Shown: in pieces, positions 58,050 through 64,000 of the stretch
How positions within the stretch are numbered: position 1 is the first letter of the stretch
How the letters are laid out: each line of letters begins with the position of its first letter
Assembly: GCA_902795045.1 (NCBI GenBank)
Contig: CADBJU010000020.1
Span: 17,889 to 81,888 of the forward strand
DNA: 64,000 bases
Reading direction: 5' to 3'
DNA from: Oscillospiraceae bacterium
GTDB taxonomy: Bacteria > Bacillota > Clostridia > Oscillospirales > Oscillospiraceae
Program-made: the position numbers and the translations under genes
Notes under the pieces: model-generated
The model's input: only the letters and a program-made list of their open reading frames with translations
Databases searched by the model: none
Told to the model about the DNA's origin: nothing

Positions 58050-58688
58050 TTATGCCTTTTTCGCTTTCTTTCCAACGCCGTTAAACCGTGCCCTGATCTG
58101 CGCCACCCAGTCGGCAAGCGATTCGTAATCGCCTTTGCAAAGGGCCTTTTCATAGACCGCATAGGCGGCCTTGTCCTTCTTCTCCAGCTGCCGCAGCGCC
58201 TTCTTCGGCCCCAGATAGGGCCAGGCGCGAAGCTCTGTGTAGATCTCCAGACTCTCCACCAGAAGCAGGTGGCGGCGGTAGCTGCCCTCCGCGTCGGTGA
58301 GCTCTGCCCGGCGCAGCATCTTTTCGCACCAGCTCACGTTCAGCCGCAGCTCCTCCCGCGTCTTGCGGGCCTTGCCGTCCACGTGCTTCCGCACCTTCTC
58401 CAAAAGCGACGCCGCGACACCGTTCCGGTCAAGCAGGATCTGTCCGCCGTAGACCTGCGTAAACGCCTCCGCGTCATAGTCGCCCTGAAAATCCGACAAG
58501 GGATAGATGAACACGTCAAGCTGCGTACAGTCCACAAAGCGGTCGTCATGCCGCCGCGGCCCGTTTTCGGTGATGAGCAGGGCGTCAAAGTCGCTGAACA
58601 GATTGCTGGTCCCGTCGGCAAAGGAGCCGTAGACGATGATGGCGAGGGGGTCGTACTCCGCCGCGAGATAGCTTAAAACGTCCTGCAT
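58050..58688 (-). CDS. Nucleotidyltransferase-domain protein
   Basis: 212 residues. The N-terminal Pol-beta-type nucleotidyltransferase fold has IIVYGSFADGTSNLFSDFDA (about residues 17-36), containing G-S-x10-D-x-D with the two metal-binding Asp residues, and a third acidic residue in CTQLDVFIYP near 55. The C-terminal part is helical (KTREELRLNVSWCEKMLRRA) like substrate-binding HEPN-type helices. It may modify small molecules, tRNA or protein. A MNT/HEPN-type fusion is possible. RBS GGAGGC. It overlaps the dapF stop by 16 bases, so the two are cotranslated. Confidence 0.82.
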   Translation of the reverse strand: MQDVLSYLAAEYDPLAIIVYGSFADGTSNLFSDFDALLITENGPRRHDDRFVDCTQLDVFIYPLSDFQGDYDAEAFTQVYGGQILLDRNGVAASLLEKVRKHVDGKARKTREELRLNVSWCEKMLRRAELTDAEGSYRRHLLLVESLEIYTELRAWPYLGPKKALRQLEKKDKAAYAVYEKALCKGDYESLADWVAQIRARFNGVGKKAKKA

Positions 58689-59527
58689 GGTGCCTCCAGA
58701 AGCTCATCCGAAACCTCCCCCTCGAAGACAAGGCAGGTCGGCCCGGTGAGAAAAATATCGCGCACACTGTCCATATCGTGCGTAAGGCTCACGGATAAAA
58801 GCCCGCCGGGCATGTCGACCGTGACATCCCGCCCGGAGACCAGGCCCATCAGCGTCAGCGCCGCGGTGATCGAGCCGCAGCCCGTACCGCAGGCGAGAGT
58901 GAAATCCTCCACCCCGCGCTCAAAGGTGACGGCCCTGACCGCGTCCGGCCCGGTACGCTTTACAAAGCTCACGTTTGCCCCCTTCGGGAACACCGGTGCA
59001 AAGCGCAGCGCGCGGCCCAGCTCCCGGAGCTTACCGGTCTCCCGCGTGTCCCAGTCCTCGAGCAGAAGCACAGCGTGGGGGATGCCGGGGTCGCCCAGCT
59101 CGATGTACGCGCAGTCATATGTCCTGCCGTCTGCTTCCGCCGCCCGGTGCAGGTCGATGACGCTGGGGTCGTTGAGCCGCACCCGGTAGCGCGCGGCGTC
59201 CATGCGCTCCCCGGTGACGAGGCCAGCCGTGGTCTCCACGCGCTGCCTGTCCCCGGCAAGGCCCCGGTCATGCCCGTAGCGGCAGATGCACCTTGCGCCG
59301 TTGCCGCACATTTCGCCGAGGCTGCCGTCGGAATTGTAAAACAGCATGCCGTAGTCGCCGCCCTTTTCCGCCGGGACGACCACCATCATCCCGTCCGCGC
59401 CGACTCCGGTATGGGCGGCGCAGAGGACGCGGGCCAGCGCCGGAAAGCGCTCACGCGGCACAGCGAGCTCTATATTGTTCACGATCACGAAGTCGTTCCC
59501 GGCTCCGTGCATTTTTGTGATATGCAT
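58673..59527 (-). CDS. dapF: Diaminopimelate epimerase
   Basis: 284 residues. Interconverts LL- and meso-diaminopimelate for lysine and peptidoglycan. The two catalytic Cys segments are intact: EMCGNGARCICRYG near residue 72 and LACGTGCGSITAALTL near 212. MHITKMHGAGNDFVIVNN at the start is typical. The usual second-Cys segment ACGTGA/S appears as ACGTGC, a mild variant. It is followed by the nucleotidyltransferase gene and begins three bases after the pyrophosphatase stop, so the three genes form one unit. Confidence 0.94.
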   Translation of the reverse strand: MHITKMHGAGNDFVIVNNIELAVPRERFPALARVLCAAHTGVGADGMMVVVPAEKGGDYGMLFYNSDGSLGEMCGNGARCICRYGHDRGLAGDRQRVETTAGLVTGERMDAARYRVRLNDPSVIDLHRAAEADGRTYDCAYIELGDPGIPHAVLLLEDWDTRETGKLRELGRALRFAPVFPKGANVSFVKRTGPDAVRAVTFERGVEDFTLACGTGCGSITAALTLMGLVSGRDVTVDMPGGLLSVSLTHDMDSVRDIFLTGPTCLVFEGEVSDELLEAPCRTF

Positions 59528-59530
59528 GCC

Positions 59531-61144
59531 TTACCCCCACAGCGCCGTGAGCGTCGGGATCAGCTGCTTTTTGCGGCTCATCATGCCCGGCACAAAGAGA
59601 TCGTTGTCTTTCGGCTCGGTGTTGAAGGCCTGGCGGATGATGTCGTCGCTGCCCACATACAGAAGGTGTGAGCCTTCGGAAAGCACGTCCGTGAGCATGA
59701 GGATCACGATGTCAAACTCGTTCTTGACCCGCAGCTCGTCCATGAACTTGAGAAGCTCATCCTTGCGGGAGAGGTAGGCGTCCGCGCCCACGCAGGTGAT
59801 CTGGCTCACGCCGAGATTCTTTTCGGCAATATGGAACTGCTTGTAGTCGGTGCGGAAGAGCTCCTCGGCACTCTTGCCGTCCACCCCGGCGGAGGTGAAG
59901 AGGGACTTGCCCAGCTCCTCCACGGACACCTTTGCGATGCGGGCCAGGCGCGATGCCATGGCGATGTCCTTTTTGGTGCAGGTGGGGGACTTGAACATGA
60001 CGGTGTCCGACAGGATCGCCGCGCACATGAGCCCCGCCATGGCGGGGGAGGGCATGACGCCGTACTCCTGGTACATGGCGGTGAGGATCGTGTTGGTGGA
60101 GCCGACCGGCTCGTTGCGCACCGCCACCGGCATCTTGGTCTGGATGTCCGCCAGGCGGTGGTGGTCGATGATGCCCATGATCTCCACCTGCTCAAGCCCC
60201 GGCACGGACTGGGACGCCTCGTTGTGGTCCACCAGCACCACGCGCTTGCTCCTTGGGCGCAGCATGTGGTAACGCGAGAGCGTGCCCACCACGTGCTCGT
60301 TCTCGTCCAGCACGGGGTAGTAGTGATAGCGGTTGTTGATGAGCGTCTCGCGTACGTCGTCCACATAGTCCGAAAGATGGAAGGAAATCAGTCCCTCTGT
60401 CTGGCAGAAGCGGGACACGGGGATGCCCTGGAAGATGAGGCGGGCTACCTGCCGGGCGTTTAAGGGCGTGGAGATGATGCAGGTGGGCAGCGTGCAGTCG
60501 GCCAGCTCCTGGGGTACCTCCGTCTGGCAGAGAATCAGGCAGCCGACCCCGGCCTCCAGCGCTCTCTGGATGATCTCCGGCTGGTCGCCGCAGATGAGGA
60601 TGCTGTCCTTGCTGGTAAAGCTTGCGTCGTCGAAGGCCTTGGGCAGGGCGATGGTCACCTTGCCGGAGATGGTCTCGGTGCTATTGGAGTACTCGTTGAC
60701 AAGCCGCCCCTCCAGGACACTGATGAGGTTAAAAAGCGGCAGCTCCTCCACCTGGCAGTCGAAGACGTTACTCAGCTCATAGGCGGCGATGTCCCCGGTG
60801 GAGAGCATGCCGTAGAGCGTGCCGTCGTCGTTGAGGATGGGGATGGCGGAGAGCTTGGCGTCGCGCATGCTGCGCCAGGCGAGATCCAGCGTCACGGAGC
60901 TGTTGAGCTCGGGCGGACGGTCGAAGTCCAGGTCCGAGACCTGGGCGCGCATGTTCTGTATGTACATGGGCGGTTCAAAGCCGAAGCGGTCGAGCATGCG
61001 CTGGGTCTCGTCATTGATGGCGCCGATGCGCACGGCCTTGTATTCCCGGTCACCCAGGGCGTTGCGCAGATTGGCGTAGGCCATGGAGGCCACGATCGAG
61101 TCCGTATCGGGATTGCGGTGCCCGCAGACATAAATATCACTCAT
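59531..61144 (-). CDS. Manganese-dependent inorganic pyrophosphatase with CBS and DRTGG domains
   Basis: 537 residues from ATG 61144 (RBS GGAGGA at 61152-61157; the ATG at 61159 overlaps that site). Hydrolyses pyrophosphate. Order: DHH domain start (CGHRNPDTDSIVASMAYANL), CBS motif, DRTGG-type domain (about residues 185-250), second CBS, then the DHH core (IIDHHRLADIQ, about 323) and the DHHA2 domain. This is the adenine-nucleotide-regulated family II pyrophosphatase layout known in Clostridia. It heads the operon with dapF. Confidence 0.93.
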   Translation of the reverse strand: MSDIYVCGHRNPDTDSIVASMAYANLRNALGDREYKAVRIGAINDETQRMLDRFGFEPPMYIQNMRAQVSDLDFDRPPELNSSVTLDLAWRSMRDAKLSAIPILNDDGTLYGMLSTGDIAAYELSNVFDCQVEELPLFNLISVLEGRLVNEYSNSTETISGKVTIALPKAFDDASFTSKDSILICGDQPEIIQRALEAGVGCLILCQTEVPQELADCTLPTCIISTPLNARQVARLIFQGIPVSRFCQTEGLISFHLSDYVDDVRETLINNRYHYYPVLDENEHVVGTLSRYHMLRPRSKRVVLVDHNEASQSVPGLEQVEIMGIIDHHRLADIQTKMPVAVRNEPVGSTNTILTAMYQEYGVMPSPAMAGLMCAAILSDTVMFKSPTCTKKDIAMASRLARIAKVSVEELGKSLFTSAGVDGKSAEELFRTDYKQFHIAEKNLGVSQITCVGADAYLSRKDELLKFMDELRVKNEFDIVILMLTDVLSEGSHLLYVGSDDIIRQAFNTEPKDNDLFVPGMMSRKKQLIPTLTALWG

Positions 61145-61179
61145 GAAAAATTCCTCCATAAACGGGTCATGATAAGGCC

Positions 61180-61208
61180 ATTATACCCAATGGCGTGTCG
61201 ACTTGCAA
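61180..61208 (-). promoter_or_regulatory. Promoter of the pyrophosphatase-dapF unit
   Basis: On the minus strand TTGCAA (61203-61208) and TATAAT (61180-61185) are 17 bases apart, 36 bases upstream of ATG 61144. Confidence 0.78.
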
Positions 61209-61263
61209 GTATCTTAAAAATCCTTAAATCCCGCCCCAATCTCTTTTTGCCGGGTGTGGGACA

Positions 61264-61272
61264 TGGTATAAT
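61264..61272 (+). promoter_or_regulatory. Extended -10 promoter of the M3 peptidase gene
   Basis: TGGTATAAT (61264-61272) is a TG-extended -10 element; only a weak -35 (TTTTTG) lies upstream. Confidence 0.6.
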
Positions 61273-61286
61273 CAGTGCGTAAATCG

Positions 61287-61328
61287 CGGAGCGATACCTT
61301 CACTTTCCGCTTTCCACTTTTCACTTTC
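61287..61328. repeat. AAAGTGGAAAGTG-type repeat, half copy
   Basis: Reads CACTTTCCGCTTTCCACTTT then TCACTTTC, matching the right half of the palindrome at 38774-38887. It lies in the leader of the M3 peptidase gene. Confidence 0.6.
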
Positions 61329-61350
61329 TTATCTAAAAGGGGGGAGCTTC

Positions 61351-63069
61351 ATGCTCAAAAAACTCACGGCGGTGCTTGCGGTTCTTCTCGCGGCACTGAT
61401 GCTCTGCGGCGCGGCTCTGCCGAACGGCTGGTATAACGAGGACGGGACGGACGTACCCCTGCGCTTTGCGGACATGCCATACACGCGGCCCGACCCGGAG
61501 GCCATGCGCATCCTTGCCGACCGGCTCACCGATGTGCTGGCAAATGCCGGCGGCTACCGGCGGGCGGTGGAGCTGCTCGATCAGCTGTTCACGGACTATT
61601 ACAGCGCCAACACCATGTACACCATCGCCGACATCCGCAGCTGCCAGGATCTCACAAACGAATACTGGGCGGCCGAGTACGGCGCGTGCATGTCCGCGCT
61701 GACCCAGATCAACCAGATCATGGAGGATGTGTATCTCGCCTGCGGCGCGTCTCCTTACGGGGAGAGGCTCGAGCGGGAGTATTTCGGCGAGGGCTTCATG
61801 GCCGAATACGGCGAGAATGCCGAGAGCATGCTGTCGGAAAAATACGTGGCCCTGATCGAGCAGGAAAACGAGCTGCTGATGGCCTACCGCGAGGCCGTCG
61901 CGTCGCCCACCATCCAGGTAAACGGCGCGGAGGTCCCGATGAGCGATGTCATGTATGATATCTGGGATGAGCAGGAATACAATGCCCTGCTGGACGCCTA
62001 CTATGAAAAGTACAACCCCATCCTGGGCGAGCTATACCTGCGCCTGATGGAAGTGCGCAAGGCGCAGGCGGCCGAGCTCGGGTACTCAGGCTACGCCGAG
62101 ATGATGTTCGACATCGGTTTTGACCGGGATTTCAGCGTGGAGGATGGCCGCGCCTTTCTCGAGAGCGTGAAGACCCACATCCTCCCGGTCTACGCCCGCC
62201 GTATGGACAGCGACCGTCAATATGATCTCATGGAGGGCTACGTGTCGGAGGATCAGCTTTACGGCGTGCTGGAGACCGTGGCCAACGGTCTCGGCGGAGA
62301 GATCAAGCAGGCCTATGATTTCATGCGCGCCCATGAGCTGAGTGACCTCGCCATGAGCGATGTCAAGGCCGACATGTCCTATCAGACCTATCTGGACGAC
62401 TACGACGCGCCCTTCCTCTTTGCCAATCCCTACGGCGACAGGACCGATGTGGTCACTGTCACGCATGAGTTCGGCCATTATGCCGAAGCCTACATGAGCT
62501 ACGGTGTCTACCGCAGCATCGACCTTGCCGAGGTCTTCTCCCAGGCCATGCAGTATCTGAGTCTGAACAAGCTGCGCGGCGTGCTGGGGGAGCAGGGGAC
62601 AAACGAGCTTCGCCTGCTGAATCTGTACGATACGCTCGACACCCTCGTGTGGCAGTCGGCCTACGCCGAATTTGAGGACAGAGCCTATTCCATGCCGGAG
62701 CCGACGGTCGAAAAGCTCAACGCCCTCATGGAGGATATCGGCAGGGAGTACGGCCTCAACGCCGATAACGACCCGGGCTTCAAATACTGGTGGGTGGATG
62801 TGCCTCACCTGTTCGAGCAGCCCTTCTATGTGATCAGCTACCCGGTGTCCGCCTGCTGCGCGCTGGAGATCTACGAGCACGAGCTGCGCGACGGCAGCGG
62901 CCTCAAGGATTATCTGCGCCTTGTGGACAGCGAGGAGATCGGCATTATCGGCGCGGCAAAAGGGGCGGGCCTGCAAAACCCGGTCACGGATGAGCGCGTT
63001 CGGGATGTGGCCGATTTTCTGGACAGGCAGCTTGCGGCAGATTTCCCAAACAGGCAGCTTGCGGCGTAA
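61351..63069 (+). CDS. Exported M3 family metallopeptidase (oligoendopeptidase F-like)
   Basis: 572 residues. The signal peptide (LTAVLAVLLAALMLCGAALP) is unusual for PepF-like enzymes, most of which are cytoplasmic. The zinc site HEFGHYAEAY (about residue 372) has the H-E-x-x-H motif, and the third ligand Glu should lie in DLAEVFSQAMQY about 25 residues on. A typical M3 C-terminal helix bundle includes YVISYPVSACCALEIYE. The extreme C-terminus carries a short duplicated stretch (DRQLAADFPNRQLAA). It likely degrades peptides outside the cell or in the wall. RBS GGGGGGAG. Confidence 0.9.
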   Translation: MLKKLTAVLAVLLAALMLCGAALPNGWYNEDGTDVPLRFADMPYTRPDPEAMRILADRLTDVLANAGGYRRAVELLDQLFTDYYSANTMYTIADIRSCQDLTNEYWAAEYGACMSALTQINQIMEDVYLACGASPYGERLEREYFGEGFMAEYGENAESMLSEKYVALIEQENELLMAYREAVASPTIQVNGAEVPMSDVMYDIWDEQEYNALLDAYYEKYNPILGELYLRLMEVRKAQAAELGYSGYAEMMFDIGFDRDFSVEDGRAFLESVKTHILPVYARRMDSDRQYDLMEGYVSEDQLYGVLETVANGLGGEIKQAYDFMRAHELSDLAMSDVKADMSYQTYLDDYDAPFLFANPYGDRTDVVTVTHEFGHYAEAYMSYGVYRSIDLAEVFSQAMQYLSLNKLRGVLGEQGTNELRLLNLYDTLDTLVWQSAYAEFEDRAYSMPEPTVEKLNALMEDIGREYGLNADNDPGFKYWWVDVPHLFEQPFYVISYPVSACCALEIYEHELRDGSGLKDYLRLVDSEEIGIIGAAKGAGLQNPVTDERVRDVADFLDRQLAADFPNRQLAA

Positions 63070-63075
63070 AATTGG

Positions 63076-63229
63076 GGCGCGTTGCAAAATGCGAAAACAT
63101 GTCATTCCGAACCAGTGACCGATGTCACTGGTGTGGGAATCCGTCTCTTTTATGAAAGGAAAAACGGATTGCCACGACCAGTTTGAGAACTGGTCTCGCA
63201 ATGACAGCGCATTTTGCAACGCGCCTTTT
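63076..63229 (+). terminator. Terminator whose loop contains a palindromic element
   Basis: GGCGCGTTGCAAAATGCG (63076-63093) pairs with its complement at 63207-63224, followed by TTTTTCTC. This is a good rho-independent stem for the M3 peptidase, but its loop is about 110 bases, because the palindromic element at 63101-63205 lies inside it. Confidence 0.75.
63101..63205. repeat. Long palindromic element nested in a terminator loop
   Basis: The 105-base element begins GTCATTCCGAACCAGTGACC and ends with GAACTGGTCTCGCAATGAC; inner arms GGGAATCCGT and ACGGATTGCC also pair. Same family as 14461-14592. Confidence 0.75.
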
Positions 63230-63231
63230 TC

Positions 63232-63480
63232 TCACCCAAACAGCCCGCGCTTGACGTATGGGGATGTTTCACCCGAGAGATACCGGTAGCCGGTCTTGTC
63301 GATCTCCTGCCGGAGCGCTTCCAGGTCGACCGCATCCTCGGTCAAAAAGCTTGCCTCGCCCTTCTTGTGGGAGGCGCTGACCTTCTTCGCCCCCGGGACC
63401 GCCTTGCGGATCGTCTCGCAGATATGGGCTTCGCACATGGTACAGGCCATGCCGTCGATTTTCAGTATGGTTCGGTTCAT
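63232..63480 (-). CDS. Heavy-metal-associated (HMA) domain protein
   Basis: 82 residues. One HMA ferredoxin-like domain with metal motif GMACTMCEAHICETIRKAVP (C-x-x-C at about residues 13-16, slightly variant from GMxCxxC). It resembles CopZ-type chaperones or small HMA proteins near iron or copper transporters. The C-terminal tail (YRYLSGETSPYVKRGLFG) extends beyond the usual domain. RBS AAAGGA. A perfect dyad (63501-63516) between its -10 box and start codon suggests repression by a metal-sensing regulator. No transporter gene is adjacent in the window. Confidence 0.85.
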   Translation of the reverse strand: MNRTILKIDGMACTMCEAHICETIRKAVPGAKKVSASHKKGEASFLTEDAVDLEALRQEIDKTGYRYLSGETSPYVKRGLFG

Positions 63481-63500
63481 GATCGTTGTCCTTTCCGAAA

Positions 63501-63525
63501 GTTAGTTTTAACTAACCCAAGTATA
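63501..63525 (-). promoter_or_regulatory. Dyad operator and -10 box of the HMA gene
   Basis: GTTAGTTAAAACTAAC (minus strand, 63501-63516) has perfect seven-base arms. TATACT (63520-63525) lies just upstream, so a bound repressor would block transcription. The dyad resembles sites of DtxR/Fur-type metalloregulators; the regulator itself is not in the window. Confidence 0.6.
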
Positions 63526-63526
63526 T

Positions 63527-64000
63527 CACAACAAGCGAAAAAAGAAAAGAAGGATTTTACAAAGCCGTAACAGAAACAAGCTTATGTACGAAACAACTGT
63601 CTGGTATTCTATACTCGCAAGCAGGAAAGAACTTCATAAAAGGAATCTTCCTTAACACATAGCAGAGTGGTCAGGCACTCTGCTTTTGTTATATTTTAAG
63701 TGATCGCATTCGTTAATCATGCAGGGGACGACGTCTTGGCATCCCGTGCGGAACAATCCTATATTATGAATAGATGTACGGCGAAATCGTTTCTTTGGTT
63801 ACGAAATCGCCGTACATCTTTACTGCTATTTTTACTTTCTCAGCCGGGCTGCCGGGGCGTCAGCCCCTACAGTTATGATTCAGGAAGCCGCGTAAATCCG
63901 TTATTTAGGGTTTACTGAAAAACGAGAACGAAGCGGTTGAAGGCAAAGAAACGCAAAAGCCAGAGCGCCAGACGATGGGCGACGTTCATGGCTATGATGC
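63527..64000. other. AT-richer window end without a supported gene
   Basis: Two hairpins are visible. GCAGAGTG/CACTCTGC (63662-63683) followed by TTTTGTTA is terminator-like. AGATGTACGGCGA (63772-63784) pairs perfectly with its complement at 63807-63819 and is followed by T-rich sequence. A weak -10 (TATACT, 63610-63615) lies upstream of the first, so a short RNA of about 70 bases is conceivable. From about 63915 an open frame (contains KNENEAVEGKETQKPERQ) runs off the window end and may be the start of a gene outside. Confidence 0.4.

Noticed and set aside
57794-58162. Minus-strand ORF crossing the antisense promoter region
   Set aside because: It runs through hairpins and the promoter at 57858-57885, overlaps the nucleotidyltransferase gene, and its translation is unstructured.
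63700-63918. 72-codon plus-strand ORF near the window end
   Set aside because: It spans the long hairpin at 63772-63819, has no ribosome-binding site, and looks like translated repeat.
1-64000. CRISPR array, rRNA operon, prophage or complete insertion sequence
   Set aside because: No regularly spaced direct repeats, rRNA sequence, phage structural genes, integrase or transposase were seen anywhere in the window.

Overview
The window looks like chromosomal DNA of a GC-rich anaerobic gut-type Clostridia, most likely Oscillospiraceae/Ruminococcaceae. The reasons are strong Shine-Dalgarno sites, sigma-A type promoters in AT-rich gaps, an EFR1-type ferredoxin, class II GalT, a DUF512 radical-SAM protein next to der, a clostripain-family peptidase, and a split purine pathway (PurO plus a stand-alone AICAR transformylase). 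The species cannot be named from sequence alone.

Layout. 1-1250: five tRNA genes (Gly-TCC, Arg-TCT, His-GTG, Gln-TTG, Lys-TTT) behind one promoter, separated by repeated palindromic spacers and closed by a strong terminator. 1250-2700: an AT-richer accessory patch with an unknown ORF, a promoter, a structured RNA and a 49-residue protein. 2719-4980: cca, and an EFR1 ferredoxin on the minus strand. 5096-27683: a 22-kb co-directional series pyrC-carB-pyrK-pyrD-pyrF-pyrE-pyrB-pyrI-purE-purC-purF-purM-fnt-purN-purO-purH'-purD-purL-fhs. It begins with a promoter and an attenuator-like leader and ends in a terminator. It builds UMP and, apart from steps whose genes are not here, IMP. The formate channel and formate-THF ligase inside it suggest the formyl groups come from formate. 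carA is absent.

27758-34730: a YczE-like membrane protein coupled to a small PD-(D/E)XK-like protein, a PfkB sugar kinase, galM, and a clostripain-family exported peptidase followed by a YtxH-like protein. 34766-41194 (minus strand): mntP, an acyltransferase, a divergent PlsY-like protein, der, the DUF512 protein, rpmF and yceD. 41313-48194: an RluA synthase, an exported beta-helix protein with a duplicated module, a lipoprotein, an ABC-F ATPase with one degenerate ATP site, and an exported caspase-like protein. 48277-55329 (minus strand): tex, galT and two tandem paralogous polytopic membrane proteins. 55561-57540: a GH13 alpha-glucosidase and a small protein.

The best candidate for an undescribed system is at 57541-57885. 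A 28-residue hydrophobic peptide has its own promoter, a folded leader and a ribosome-binding site sequestered in a hairpin. A convergent promoter drives a short antisense RNA across its 3' end and a shared terminator. This is the architecture of a type I toxin-antitoxin module. The window ends with a nucleotidyltransferase-domain protein, dapF, a CBS/DRTGG-type Mn-dependent pyrophosphatase, an exported M3 peptidase, a small heavy-metal-binding protein and about 500 bases of mostly non-coding sequence.

Several families of palindromic repeats are scattered through the gaps, including two copies of a MITE-like element with terminal inverted repeats and two long palindromes, one of which is nested in a terminator loop. 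No CRISPR array, rRNA, prophage or complete insertion sequence was seen.
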